From: Candidatus Petromonas tenebris
GTDB lineage: Bacteria > Bacillota > Clostridia > Peptostreptococcales > Caminicellaceae
NCBI GenBank assembly: GCA_014236755.1
Contig: JACCKY010000024.1
Location: forward strand, 1 to 64,000
DNA: 64,000 nucleotides
Direction of reading: 5' to 3'
The notes beneath the pieces were generated by a model. It was not told where the DNA came from, did no database searches, and saw only the letters and a program-made list of their open reading frames with translations. Shown piece after piece: positions 45,582-54,354 of the stretch. Position 1 is the stretch's first letter; the number at the start of each line of letters is the position of its first letter. The position numbers were made by a program, and so were the translations under genes.

Positions 45582-45788
45582 TTACTGCTGCTTGTATTGA
45601 GGTTCTTGCTGATTGATATAGTTTTGTCTGTTTTTTAAAGATTGAAGTGCCCCATCAAGAGTTTGAGCTATTTGCTGAAATTCCTTTTTGGCATTTTGGT
45701 CCTGAGTTTCTAAAGCAAAAGTCTTCATAGATGCAGCAGCACTTTGAACGCTTGCAATCGCTTGTTGTAACTGAGTTCCTATAGTCAT
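45582..45788 (-). CDS. DUF1657 protein of the spoVA operon
   Basis: The 68-residue protein starts MTIGTQLQQAIASVQSAAASMKTFA and contains QNAKKEFQQIAQTLDGALQSLKNR, the two-helix DUF1657 pattern. ATG 45788 follows AAAGGAGGTGATATTA. DUF1657 genes bracket spoVAC, spoVAD and spoVAE in the transferable spoVA-2mob operons of spore-formers. It is a likely spore-associated protein of unknown mechanism, and is the last gene of the operon here. Confidence 0.85.
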   Translation of the reverse strand: MTIGTQLQQAIASVQSAAASMKTFALETQDQNAKKEFQQIAQTLDGALQSLKNRQNYINQQEPQYKQQ

Positions 45789-45810
45789 TAATATCACCTC
45801 CTTTCAAAAG

Positions 45811-46164
45811 TTATCCTTTGGGTTTAAATATAAGTGCTCCCATAAATCCAAAGATAATAGCAGCAGAAACCCCGGCACTGGTGACTTCAAATATACCTGT
45901 AAGAACGCCTACTATTCCGTGCCTCTTTGCTTCGGCCAATGCACCCTTTACTAGTGAATTACCGAAGCTACTTATTGGAACTGAAGCTCCTGCCCCTGCA
46001 AATTTTATTAAAGGTTCATACAGTCCCAGCCCCCCTAAAATAGCACCTATTACTACTAAAGTACTGGTTGTATGGGCGGGAGTAAGTTTGAAAACATCCA
46101 ACATTAACTGTGCAATCACGCATATTACTCCACCTATTACAAAGGCCCAGAAAAATTTTTCCAT
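45811..46164 (-). CDS. spoVAE: Stage V sporulation protein AE (SpoVAEb type)
   Basis: A 117-residue membrane protein with [49 protein letters not shown] and [24 protein letters not shown], the SpoVAE(b) and SpoVAC shared pattern. SpoVA proteins form the channel that moves dipicolinic acid into the forespore and out at germination. It lies between spoVAD and the DUF1657 gene, the standard order of this operon type. Confidence 0.92.
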   Translation of the reverse strand: MEKFFWAFVIGGVICVIAQLMLDVFKLTPAHTTSTLVVIGAILGGLGLYEPLIKFAGAGASVPISSFGNSLVKGALAEAKRHGIVGVLTGIFEVTSAGVSAAIIFGFMGALIFKPKG

Positions 46165-46183
46165 AATTTTTTAACACCTCTCT

Positions 46184-47185
46184 TTACATTTCTATGGATA
46201 CAGCATGAGCTATACACGGAATGCTTTCCTTTTGCTGATAGGAAAGGGGCGATAATAGTGCACCTGTCGCTATAATCAAAATTCTTTTGAGTTCACCTTT
46301 ACGCATACGATTAAGAAAATGACCGTATGTAACTGTAGCGGAACAAGCACAGCCACTTCCTCCTGCTATTACCGGTTGCTCTTTTTTATATATTAATATC
46401 CCGCAATCGGTCAAAATTTCACGAGGAATTTTCAAGCCATGTTCAGCCAGCAGGTCTCCGGCAATACGATGTCCTATTTTACCTAAATCACCAGTGGCAA
46501 TTACATCATAGTAATCAGGTGAAATATTAAAATCCCTGAAATGAGCTTCTATAGTATCCACTGCTGCAGGTGCCATGGCTGAACCCATATTGAATGGGTC
46601 GGAAATTCCCATATCTATAACCCTACCTATAGTTGCTGAAGTGACGCGGGGACCATCACCTTCTTGAGCAAGTAGGGCTGCTCCAGCACCTGTAACAGTC
46701 CACTGAGCCGTAGGAGGCTTTTGAGAGCCATATTCAGTTGGATATCTGAATTGTTTTTCAGCAGATGCATTATGGCTAGATGTGGCAGATACAACGTATT
46801 CTGCAGACTTACTGGCTATCAGTAAACTTGCTATAGCTAGGCCCTCCATTGAGCTTGAACATGCACCAAAAATGCCTAAATAGGGTGCCCCAATGGTACG
46901 GGCTGCAAAACTACTGGAAATAATTTGATTCATCAAATCTCCGCTTATAAAAAATTGAATATCTTCTTTTTTGAGATTAGCCTTTTGAATAGCTATTTCA
47001 CAGGCTTGTTCTAAAAATTTTTTTTCTGCTTTTTCATAGCTGTCCTGTCCTAGCCATATGTCTTCATGGAGCAGATCGAAGTCACTACCTAAGGGTCCCT
47101 GAGCTTCAAAGGGGCCTCCAACGGCAGCGGATGATAGTATGACCGGTTTAGAATTAAATATCCATGACTGATGTCCCTTAAGCAT
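46184..47185 (-). CDS. spoVAD: Stage V sporulation protein AD
   Basis: The 333-residue protein has a thiolase-like fold that binds dipicolinic acid on the inner spore membrane. Motifs are KPVILSSAAVGGPFEAQGPLG near residue 15, LGIFGACSSSMEGLAIASLLIASK near residue 98 with the conserved cysteine, and SGCACSATVTYGHFLNRM near residue 277. The stop of spoVAC directly abuts its ATG start at 47185. Confidence 0.95.
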   Translation of the reverse strand: MLKGHQSWIFNSKPVILSSAAVGGPFEAQGPLGSDFDLLHEDIWLGQDSYEKAEKKFLEQACEIAIQKANLKKEDIQFFISGDLMNQIISSSFAARTIGAPYLGIFGACSSSMEGLAIASLLIASKSAEYVVSATSSHNASAEKQFRYPTEYGSQKPPTAQWTVTGAGAALLAQEGDGPRVTSATIGRVIDMGISDPFNMGSAMAPAAVDTIEAHFRDFNISPDYYDVIATGDLGKIGHRIAGDLLAEHGLKIPREILTDCGILIYKKEQPVIAGGSGCACSATVTYGHFLNRMRKGELKRILIIATGALLSPLSYQQKESIPCIAHAVSIEM

Positions 47186-47665
47186 TTATATCCCACCTAA
47201 CGATTGAATAGTAATTTTTATGATTGCAACAACGAAGGCAGAAAAAACACCGTAGGCGATTACAGAGCCTGCAAGTTTAAACATATTCCCTCCTACACCT
47301 AATACAAAACCTTCACTGCGGTGTTCGATCGATGCTGAAGCCACGGTATTTGCAAAACCTGTAACAGGTATAATAGTTCCGGCTCCTGCCCACTGAGCTA
47401 TATGGTCATATGCTCCAAAACCGGTAAGTAAAACTGAAATAATGATTAGAACTGCTACTGTAGGATTGCCGGCAGTTATTTCGTTAAAATCAAAGTAGGT
47501 CATAAATACCCATTGTAGAAATTGTCCGAAGGTACAGATTGCACCTCCAGAAACAAATGCCCTCATGCAGTTGCGAAGCACAGATGGCTTTGGTTCCCTG
47601 GCCTTTGCAAAGCTTTGATACTTTTGTTGAACTGGAGTTAATTTTTTATTTTTTTTACTGGACAT
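47186..47665 (-). CDS. spoVAC: Stage V sporulation protein AC
   Basis: The 159-residue membrane protein has a basic N-terminus (SSKKNKKLTPVQQKYQSFAKAREPKPS) and AFVSGGAICTFGQFLQWVFM. It continues with LTGFGAYDHIAQWAGAGTIIPVTGFANTVASASIEHRSEGFVLGVGGNMFKLAG, all typical of SpoVAC. SpoVAC behaves as a mechanosensitive channel for dipicolinic acid release. It follows the DUF421 gene by 15 nt. Confidence 0.95.
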   Translation of the reverse strand: MSSKKNKKLTPVQQKYQSFAKAREPKPSVLRNCMRAFVSGGAICTFGQFLQWVFMTYFDFNEITAGNPTVAVLIIISVLLTGFGAYDHIAQWAGAGTIIPVTGFANTVASASIEHRSEGFVLGVGGNMFKLAGSVIAYGVFSAFVVAIIKITIQSLGGI

Positions 47666-47680
47666 TTTGTTATCACCTTC

Positions 47681-48541
47681 TTAATGTAATAAATAGGGCT
47701 TTAGTTTTTGTATAGTTTTTTCTAGTTTATCAGCATTGTTTGAGTACATAGCTTTAGCCTTGGTATCTTCAGTTTGAAGAGCATATCCAAGAAGGTCAGC
47801 TTGAGTTTTTTCGAGGTTTGCATACAGCATTTCTTTTACCTTAGGTTGGGGTAACTGTATACAATCGTCAAAAAGATCTACATACAAATCACCAGATGAA
47901 TCTATTTGACCAATGAAGATATTATCTAAAGATAACCCCATACTTTCTAATTGTTTGTTAAGCCAGCTACGATTAAGCCCCATAGTACTTAATGGTTCAT
48001 CCAGTATATTTCCATCAAGTATAACTGTCTGAGGTTCACTTTGTGGACCTATCTTTCTTTCTAAATCACGGGCAGTAACGGGTTTTTTATCTGATTTAAG
48101 CAGCACGTTTATTTCACCTGTTGATTCAAGTACAGCAAATTCAACATCTGCTAAATTAAAGACATTTTTGCTTCGAAGGTCCCTAAGAAGCTCTTCACCA
48201 GTAAGCCTCACTTGCTTGAGATTTTCTTCCATTATTTTTCCTTGTTTTATTAGTATAGTTTCTCTACCATGTATCCAGTCATGAAGGGTTTTACTCTTTA
48301 AAGACATATAATCCAATACTAAAGGAAGTAAGGCCCAAACAGCTAAAGCAATAAATCCAAAAACAAGGCTTTTAATGATATTTGCAGATATTAAAGCTGA
48401 TAAAATTGCAACGACTGAGTACACTATAAAATAAAAGGGAGTTATTTTAGTTAATTGTTTTTTGCCCATAATCCTCGTTAATGCTAGAGCTAAAAAGAAT
48501 AGACTCAATGACCTCAATAATATTTCAATCCAATCCTTCAT
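47681..48541 (-). CDS. YetF-like DUF421 membrane protein with C-terminal DUF1657-like tail
   Basis: From ATG 48541 (after GCGAGGGAAAAC) the protein has 286 residues. Three N-terminal helices (about residues 5-20, 33-52 and 56-78) precede the DUF421/YetF cytoplasmic domain with IHGRETILIKQGKIMEENLKQVRLTGEELLRDLRSKNVF near residue 88 and VEFAVLESTGEINVLLKS. The final 60 residues (VKEMLYANLEKTQADLLGYALQTEDTKAKAMY) look like a fused DUF1657 unit. This fusion is the second gene of spoVA-2mob operons. A membrane role in spore heat resistance is inferred from that context. Confidence 0.88.
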   Translation of the reverse strand: MKDWIEILLRSLSLFFLALALTRIMGKKQLTKITPFYFIVYSVVAILSALISANIIKSLVFGFIALAVWALLPLVLDYMSLKSKTLHDWIHGRETILIKQGKIMEENLKQVRLTGEELLRDLRSKNVFNLADVEFAVLESTGEINVLLKSDKKPVTARDLERKIGPQSEPQTVILDGNILDEPLSTMGLNRSWLNKQLESMGLSLDNIFIGQIDSSGDLYVDLFDDCIQLPQPKVKEMLYANLEKTQADLLGYALQTEDTKAKAMYSNNADKLEKTIQKLKPYLLH

Positions 48542-48554
48542 AGTTTTCCCTCGC

Positions 48555-48761
48555 TTAATAACCTTTATATTGTGGTTCTTCAAATTCTAAAGTTTTTAGT
48601 CTATTTTCCAAATCTTTTATAATATCTTTTGTCACTTTCAAAGCTTCATCATAGGCCAATTTTGCTTCTTTGTTTTGAGATTGTGTAGAATAAAATCTTA
48701 AAGTGCTTTGAGTATTTTTCAAACTGGCTAAAGTTTGTTTTACTTGAGAACTGACTGTCAT
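48555..48761 (-). CDS. DUF1657 protein, first gene of the spoVA operon
   Basis: The 68-residue product starts MTVSSQVKQTLASLKNTQSTLRFYS at ATG 48761, preceded by AGGAGGTCGATTTTT, and ends EFEEPQYKGY, similar to the EPQYKQQ end of the other DUF1657 protein at 45582-45788. A longer in-frame start at 48806 lacks a ribosome site. It leads a six-gene leftward operon: DUF1657, DUF421, spoVAC, spoVAD, spoVAE, DUF1657. A forespore sigma-G promoter is expected, but I could not place it with confidence. Confidence 0.85.
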   Translation of the reverse strand: MTVSSQVKQTLASLKNTQSTLRFYSTQSQNKEAKLAYDEALKVTKDIIKDLENRLKTLEFEEPQYKGY

Positions 48762-48960
48762 AAAAATCGACCTCCTATCTGATAACCTATTAATTAGACT
48801 TGGCAATTTAGATTATAATAATTCATAAAAATTTATATTGGATATAATAACCAAAATCCTTTTAAAAACTTTTATGGAATTACACTTATATGATTCTCTA
48901 ATAAGGAAAATATATAACATATATCAAATTATAAGTTTTTAAAAGAAAAGGATGGTATAT

Positions 48961-49101
48961 ATGCATAAAACTGGATATTCAGTGTTGTTGTCAAGTGGTG
49001 AACTTAAAAAAAGAGTTGATATATTAAGAGAAATGCTTAAAAATTGTGTGATTTGTCCTCACCAGTGTAAGATAAATAGATTAAAGGGAGAGAAAGGGTG
49101 A
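48961..49101 (+). pseudogene. N-terminal fragment of a radical SAM (PflA-like) protein
   Basis: ATG 48961, after AAAAGGATGGTATAT, opens a 46-codon frame. It contains VLLSSGELKKRVDILREMLKNCVICPHQCKINRLKGEKG and then stops. This matches the start of PflA-like radical SAM proteins, whose C-x2-C-P-x2-C-x2-N-R-x3-G-E-x-G-x-C segment precedes the SAM domain; everything after the GEKG is missing. The stop overlaps the GTG of the downstream DUF421 gene (GTGA), so translation of the fragment may now serve to couple to that gene. Confidence 0.7.
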
Positions 49102-49790
49102 GAAAATTGAAGATATTACATATTTTAAGTTTAACCATAGAATTGATTATTGGTTTTTTTGTATTGCTTGTAATTACTAAAGTTTTAGGAAAAAAGCAGA
49201 TAAATCAAATCACTCCCTTCGACTTTATATCTGCCTTGGTGCTAGGAGAATTACTGGGAAATGCAATTTATGATGAAAAGATAAATATGGCATTCATTTT
49301 ATATGCAATGCTATTATGGGCATGTCTTATGTATATAGTAGAAATATTGACCCAAAAATTTAAAGGAACTAGGGCTTTCTTTGAAGGCAAGCCTACTATT
49401 CTCATACGGAAGGGACAGATTGACTATAGAGAGTTAAAAAAGGAGAGACTGGACATAAATGAACTTTTAAGCATGCTAAGGCAAAAAGATATATTTTCGG
49501 TTCGGGAAGTAGAATATGCAATTTTAGAACCTGGTGGTTTGATTAGCGTATTAAAGAAATCAAAGTATGAAAGTCCTACAAGGCAGGATTTGAATCTAAT
49601 AGAAAAACCAGTCTATCTGTCGGTAACACTTATAGCAGATGGAGAAATTTTATGGGAAAATCTTGAGGAAAGTGGATATGATGAAAAATGGCTTAAAAAT
49701 CAAATTAAGATGCAAGGAGTAGATAAAATAAAAGACGTTTTTTATGCAGAATGGAAAGAAGATGAAGGCATATATGTTGTACCTAAATAA
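49098..49790 (+). CDS. YetF-like DUF421 membrane protein
   Basis: The 230-residue protein has three N-terminal helices (about residues 7-28, 42-58 and 68-88). The YetF domain follows: VLGKKQINQITPFDFISALVLGELLGNAIYDEK, FFEGKPTILIRKGQIDYRELKKERLDINELLSMLRQKDIFSVREVEYAILEPGGLISVLKK. It lacks the DUF1657 tail of the leftward DUF421 protein. A stand-alone DUF421 gene is usually found in spoVA-2mob clusters, here divergent from the main operon. The start is GTG 49098; TTG 49107 is also possible. Confidence 0.82.
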   Translation: MRKLKILHILSLTIELIIGFFVLLVITKVLGKKQINQITPFDFISALVLGELLGNAIYDEKINMAFILYAMLLWACLMYIVEILTQKFKGTRAFFEGKPTILIRKGQIDYRELKKERLDINELLSMLRQKDIFSVREVEYAILEPGGLISVLKKSKYESPTRQDLNLIEKPVYLSVTLIADGEILWENLEESGYDEKWLKNQIKMQGVDKIKDVFYAEWKEDEGIYVVPK

Positions 49791-49867
49791 GGTATTCCAT
49801 TATTTGCAATAGATAAATTATATATTATCAGCCAATGATATTTATGAAGTAGATTATGTAGTAAAGG

Positions 49868-50476
49868 ATGTGGAAAAAATTAATGGAATTATCGCCAAAG
49901 CTATATCATTGGTTAGTACGTCCAAAATGGTATACAACTCGGTATATGAGTAATACGTTAAAGTCACTTTTATCGGATTTTGACTTTAACAACAAAAAAG
50001 TTTTAGATTTTGGATGTGGGATTGGATCAAACAGTTTATTATTTAATCCAAATTGTTATATAGGCATAGATTGCGATTCTAGGAGAATTAACTATGCAAA
50101 ACGTTTGTATACAGATTACGAATTTAGACATTTCCTGGGAAATAATTTCTCTTTTTTTGACAAATCGATAGATTATATCTTAATCATGGCGGTATTGCAT
50201 CATATTTCCCCTGTGGAAATCTCAAATTATCTACAGGAGTTTCATAGAATATTAAAGCCTAATGGGAAAATTATAGTAATAGAGCCCTGTCTATTTGAAA
50301 AATCTCCTTTAAACAATTGGTGGATGACAACATTTGACAAGGGAAAATATATCTGCAATGAAAAAACTTATGTACGCATGTTTGAAGAAAATTCTTATAA
50401 AGTTGAAAATACAAAAAGATTTAAAAAGTGTTTTGTTTACAACGAACTTTTCTTTACAGCAAGTTCGCAACAATAA
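49868..50476 (+). CDS. Class I SAM-dependent methyltransferase
   Basis: The 202-residue protein has the SAM-binding motif I VLDFGCGIGSNSLLF near residue 44, an acidic motif II in YIGIDCDSRRINYAKRLY near residue 63, IDYILIMAVLHHISPVEI near residue 97 and motif KPNGKIIVIEP near residue 127. This is the Methyltransf_11/25 pattern. The substrate cannot be told. It stands alone between the spoVA cluster and a decayed gene, with no operon partner. Confidence 0.85.
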   Translation: MWKKLMELSPKLYHWLVRPKWYTTRYMSNTLKSLLSDFDFNNKKVLDFGCGIGSNSLLFNPNCYIGIDCDSRRINYAKRLYTDYEFRHFLGNNFSFFDKSIDYILIMAVLHHISPVEISNYLQEFHRILKPNGKIIVIEPCLFEKSPLNNWWMTTFDKGKYICNEKTYVRMFEENSYKVENTKRFKKCFVYNELFFTASSQQ

Positions 50477-50560
50477 TTTGCATGAATAACTTACAACTTG
50501 AAATCTATGGTGCCTGTGAAAAATATATGATAGTATTTATAAAAAGTATAAGGGGGGCAT

Positions 50561-50935
50561 ATGATGACTAAGTTTGTTACTGTAATTAATTGTATAGATG
50601 GTAGAGTTCAAAAACCAGTAATTAATAAATTTCAGAAGGATTATAATGCCGACTATATTGATATGATAACCGAGCCTGGTCCAAATCTTATCTTAGCTGA
50701 AAATAGTAAAAAATATTATCGACTCAATTAGAAATCGTGTGGAAATTTCAATATGTAAACATAAATCAAGCTTAATTGCCATTGTAGGACATTACGATTG
50801 TGCAGGAAATCGAAAATCTAAGAAAGATCAAATTAATGATATAAAAAATCTATGGAATTAATAAAAAGTTGGGAATTTAATTCACAAGTCATTGGGTTAT
50901 GGGTAAATGAAAATTGGAAAGTTGAACGAGTTTAA
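50561..50935 (+). pseudogene. Carbonic anhydrase-like protein gene with two frameshifts
   Basis: Three frames in sequence read [21 protein letters not shown]...[15 protein letters not shown], then [32 protein letters not shown], then SMELIKSWEFNSQVIGLWVNENWKVERV. Together they form a small carbonic anhydrase-like protein of about 122 residues (C-x-D-G-R and GHYDCAGN zinc motifs). The breaks fall in A runs near 50708 and near 50845. Both could be real decay or base-calling errors in homopolymers. AAGGGGGGCAT precedes the start. Confidence 0.8.
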
Positions 50936-50940
50936 CTAGT

Positions 50941-50973
50941 AAACTTGAGGGTGAAACCTTGAGTTTTTTTATG
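50941..50973 (+). terminator. Terminator after the carbonic anhydrase-like gene
   Basis: AACTTGAGG-GTGAAA-CCTTGAGTT with a TTTTTTT tail forms a 9-bp stem containing two G-U pairs. Confidence 0.7.
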
Positions 50974-51168
50974 AACAGTAGCAGATGAAGCCAAGGGTGG
51001 GATAAGCATTTCATATGGTTAATATTTTTTGCTATATAATTTCGAAAGCCCGTTTTAAAGTTATAACTGTTAGAAAATTTAGAAACATTGAAGGAATTAT
51101 ATAATATTAAAAGAATAGTATATGTATAAAGTATTAATATTTAAAATACCTTTAGGAGGAAAAATTTT

Positions 51169-52422
51169 ATGAAGGATTTATTTCATCTCAGTGACTTCAT
51201 AGATGTGGACATTCTGCAGGAAATACAGGATGAATTTGCAGAGGCCACTGGTCTTGCAGCAGTTACGGTGGACTACAGAGGAAATCCGGTCACAAGATAC
51301 AGCAATTTTTCCAGGTTTTGTACTCTTATAAGACAGGATAAAAAATGTGAAGAGGCATGCCATCAATCTGATGCCCGTGGAGGTCTTGAAGCTGCTAGAA
51401 CGGGAAAACCATACATATATAGGTGCCACACAGGACTGGTAGATTTTGCAGTGCCGATAATCGTAAAAGGCTATTATATGGGTGCGATAATGGCAGGACA
51501 AATTAAAATTAAAGAGAATGAGGAAATATTTTTAGAGAAAATTGTAAGTGAAGTTCCTAAATGGAAGGAAAAAAAGGAAGTTATGAAGGCATACGATGAA
51601 ATAGTTCCAATGGAATATAAAAAACTGGCTGCAGCTGCTCATATGATGTTTTTAATCTCTAATCATATTGTAGAGAAGGGATTAGTAACTTTAATTCAGG
51701 AAGAATTAAACAAGAAGAATCTAAAATTGATGGAAGAAATGAAGGCTCGCATAGAACTGGAAAAAGCCCTAAAAGATTCAGAACTTAAAGCACTCCAATC
51801 TCAAATTAATCCCCATTTTCTATTTAATACACTTAATACTATAGGAAGGCTTGCTTTGATTGAGAATGCAAATAGAACTGAGGAAATCGTTTACTCGCTG
51901 GCTGAGATGCTAAGATACACACTTAAAAAAAGCATGAATCAATTAGTTACATTAAATGAAGAAGTTCTTCACATCGAAAGATATCTAAAAATTCAATCCA
52001 TTAGACTCGGGGATAGATTGAAATATAAAATAGATATACCAGATGAAATAAAAAAAGTAAAGATTCCTTTAATGATACTCCAACCCTTTGTAGAAAATTC
52101 CATAAAGCATGGTATAGACATGAAAGAAGAAGGTGGAACAATTAAAATTACTGGATATTCTATAAAAGATGATGTAATAATAAAGATTTCTGATGATGGG
52201 GTCGGCATACCAAAGGAAAAGCTGGACATAATTTTTAATGAAAAAGAAATTAACGGTAGCAGTTCTATGACCGGAATAGGAATTAACAATGTTGATAAGA
52301 GATTACGGCTTCATTTTGGACATGATTATAAGGTAGAAATCAAAAACAATGCAGAAAAGGGAACCACTGTAAAGATCAGATTGCCTAAAAGGGTGTATAT
52401 AGGGAGCGATGGTAGTGTGTAG
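51169..52422 (+). CDS. PocR-domain sensor histidine kinase (LytS type)
   Basis: The 417-residue kinase has an N-terminal PocR sensory domain (residues about 5-165) with a cysteine set: FCTLIRQDKKCEEACHQSD, then YRCHTGLVDFAVPIIVKGYYMGAIMAG. A short coiled coil (about 168-205) follows, then the His_kinase domain with the phosphorylated His in QSQINPHFLFNTLNTIGRL (near residue 221), and an HATPase domain with DDGVGIPKEKLD and GIGINNVDKRLRLHFG. There are no membrane helices, so it is cytoplasmic. It overlaps the response regulator gene and precedes the microcompartment genes. PocR domains are thought to sense propanediol-type ligands. Confidence 0.9.
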   Translation: MKDLFHLSDFIDVDILQEIQDEFAEATGLAAVTVDYRGNPVTRYSNFSRFCTLIRQDKKCEEACHQSDARGGLEAARTGKPYIYRCHTGLVDFAVPIIVKGYYMGAIMAGQIKIKENEEIFLEKIVSEVPKWKEKKEVMKAYDEIVPMEYKKLAAAAHMMFLISNHIVEKGLVTLIQEELNKKNLKLMEEMKARIELEKALKDSELKALQSQINPHFLFNTLNTIGRLALIENANRTEEIVYSLAEMLRYTLKKSMNQLVTLNEEVLHIERYLKIQSIRLGDRLKYKIDIPDEIKKVKIPLMILQPFVENSIKHGIDMKEEGGTIKITGYSIKDDVIIKISDDGVGIPKEKLDIIFNEKEINGSSSMTGIGINNVDKRLRLHFGHDYKVEIKNNAEKGTTVKIRLPKRVYIGSDGSV

Positions 52423-53482
52423 AATACTTTTAGTAGATGACGAATATCTGGAAAGAGAGGCTTTAAGGATAATAATAAACAGGGGCGTAGAGGAGGCACA
52501 AATAGTTGGAGAAACGGGCTTTGGCAAAAATGCTGTACAGCTGACTGAAGAGCTTGACCCAGATATAATATTTATGGATATCAAAATGCCCGGTATGGAT
52601 GGTATAGAAGCAAGCAAAATAATAAAGGAAAAAAATAGAGATAGAATTGTTATTATCCTTACAGCATATGATGAATTTGAATTTGCCCATAAAGCTATTA
52701 AAGCCCATGTAGACGATTACATATTAAAGCCTGCAAGACCTGAAACAATATTAAGAGCCATAAATAGTTATATTGAAAGTATTAAAGTCAGAAGAAATTC
52801 TACACAAATGAAAATCCAAAGTTTGATGAATAAAATTCGAAAAAGAGATTATAAGGGAGCAAAAGAAGAATTTCAAAAAGTGATACAGCATATGACATTG
52901 CTATACTCCAACGATTTGAAAGAATTGAAAGCAAAATGCAAAGATCTGGCAGATGAGATGCTGAAAATTTCAGCAGAAATAGGTTTAAATCTGGATAAAA
53001 TAGATAAAATGAAATCAGAGCTCAATTTTTCTGATGATGTCTATTTAATTGAACAAAATTTATTTAGAATTTTGAATGAAATATTCAAAGAGATAATTGA
53101 CAAAAAATTATATGATTTGCAGGAAGATATTAATGCAGTATTAAATTATATAGAAAGGAATTTTCACAAGGGTATAAGTCTTGAGGAAGTAGCTGAATAT
53201 ATAAATTTAAGCCCATACTATTTAAGTAAGTTATTTAAAAAAGAAATGGAAATGAATTTCATAACCTATGTAACGAATCGGAAAATTGAGAGGGCAAAGG
53301 AATTACTGGAAAATAGTAACTTACCTATTTTAAATATATCTCTGGACCTATCATTTAATGAACCAAATTATTTCAGCAAGGTCTTTAAAAAGGCAACAGG
53401 AATGACTCCTTCTCAGTATAGAGATAAAAAACAAAGAGAAAAGAGAAAAAAGGCAGAAAAGTTAAAGAACAATTTGATGTAG
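52409..53482 (+). CDS. Response regulator with AraC-type DNA-binding domain
   Basis: The 357-residue protein has a receiver domain (residues 1-125) with the phosphorylated Asp in PDIIFMDIKMPGMDGIEA (near residue 54), the switch Thr in VIILTAYDEFEFA and Lys in DYILKPARP. A helical linker (about 130-245) precedes an AraC double helix-turn-helix at the C-terminus (about 250-345; ISLEEVAEYINLSPYYLSKLFKKEM and NEPNYFSKVFKKATGMTPSQYR). It is paired with the PocR kinase and probably activates the dehydratase/microcompartment operon 560 bp downstream. GTG 52415 is an alternative start. Confidence 0.92.
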   Translation: MVVCRILLVDDEYLEREALRIIINRGVEEAQIVGETGFGKNAVQLTEELDPDIIFMDIKMPGMDGIEASKIIKEKNRDRIVIILTAYDEFEFAHKAIKAHVDDYILKPARPETILRAINSYIESIKVRRNSTQMKIQSLMNKIRKRDYKGAKEEFQKVIQHMTLLYSNDLKELKAKCKDLADEMLKISAEIGLNLDKIDKMKSELNFSDDVYLIEQNLFRILNEIFKEIIDKKLYDLQEDINAVLNYIERNFHKGISLEEVAEYINLSPYYLSKLFKKEMEMNFITYVTNRKIERAKELLENSNLPILNISLDLSFNEPNYFSKVFKKATGMTPSQYRDKKQREKRKKAEKLKNNLM

Positions 53483-53557
53483 AGAAATGTTCCAATAATT
53501 AACGGAAGATGGTATATCTAAGTGACTGCTATAGATAACAAAGATCAAGATTTAATT

Positions 53558-53705
53558 TATTAGGATTTTGAGAATCCTTCTGGCACATGTGAAGATTTGT
53601 TGCTTTATATAAATTAAGATAAAGGTAGCAACAAATACTTCAAAATCGCTCAGAAGAAAACCTCAAAATCTCTAGAGTAATATAAATTAAGTTTTAAGGG
53701 CGTAT
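53558..53705 (+). repeat. Palindromic dispersed repeat, copy 3
   Basis: GGATTTTGAGAATCCTTCTGG at the left is mirrored by CAGAAGAAAACCTCAAAATC at the right, with AAATTTGTTGCT/GGTAGCAACAAAT style inner complementarity. It matches 14270-14400 inverted and is related to 28631-28752. It lies between the two-component genes and the compartment operon. Confidence 0.8.
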
Positions 53706-53735
53706 ATCTATAAATACGAGCATATGTATGTTAAT

Positions 53736-53777
53736 AAAAACTCCTACCATTATTAAAAAATGGTGGGAGTTTTTTTG
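53736..53777 (+). terminator. Terminator upstream of the microcompartment operon
   Basis: AAAACTCCTACCAT pairs with ATGGTGGGAGTTTTTTT over 12 to 13 bp around a 9-nt AT loop. It ends transcription from the two-component genes, so the compartment operon should have its own promoter in 53780-54045. That 265-bp stretch is AT-rich, with no gene; I could not assign a promoter. Confidence 0.85.
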
Positions 53778-54045
53778 CAAAAAATTACACTTAAAAGACA
53801 AGAAAGTATCAATGGAGAAAGAAAAAAAGATATTTGCAAAAATAAGGTTGGAAATATTCTAAAGATTACAGCAAATCTTTACAGATAGATGACAAGTTAC
53901 TATCAAGGTTATTTAATCTAAAAATAGAATTCGATTAATAAGATTTAGTATAAATAAATTTTTCTGAAGAAAGTTGTTTATTGATTTCATTGTCTTTTAA
54001 GGCTTATTTAAGCTTTAAAAATATAAGAGATAAGGAGGATGAAAT

Positions 54046-54321
54046 ATGGTTAAAGAAGCATTGGGAATGGTGGAAACAAAGGGACTTGTCGGAGCAATTG
54101 AAGCAGCAGATGCAATGGTAAAGGCGGCAAATGTGTCACTAGTCGGCTATGAAAAAATTGGTTCAGGACTAGTAACAGTTATGGTAAGAGGAGATGTGGG
54201 AGCAGTAAAGGCCGCTACAGATGCCGGTGCAGCAGCTGCAGATAAAGTAGGTGAGGTTATATCAACTCATGTAATCCCAAGACCTCATACAGATGTAGAA
54301 AAAATATTACCTAATGAGTAA
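54046..54321 (+). CDS. pduA: Microcompartment shell protein, PduA/PduJ type
   Basis: A 91-residue single BMC-domain protein that forms hexamers on the shell facets. It opens [27 protein letters not shown] and contains the pore loop [28 protein letters not shown], with the K-I-G-S-G of propanediol-type pores, and the C-terminal [16 protein letters not shown]. It is about 85% identical by eye to the shell protein at 61047-61343. The start follows AAGGAGGATGAAAT. It is the first gene of the operon. Confidence 0.95.
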   Translation: MVKEALGMVETKGLVGAIEAADAMVKAANVSLVGYEKIGSGLVTVMVRGDVGAVKAATDAGAAAADKVGEVISTHVIPRPHTDVEKILPNE

Positions 54322-54354
54322 ATTAAATTTGAATTTTGATGGAGGTGTAAAGTA

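Noticed and set aside
53560-53700. Riboswitch upstream of the microcompartment operon
   Set aside because: The structure is a copy of the dispersed repeat found near argJ and a terminator follows it, so it is not a specific B12 leader; no B12-box was seen.
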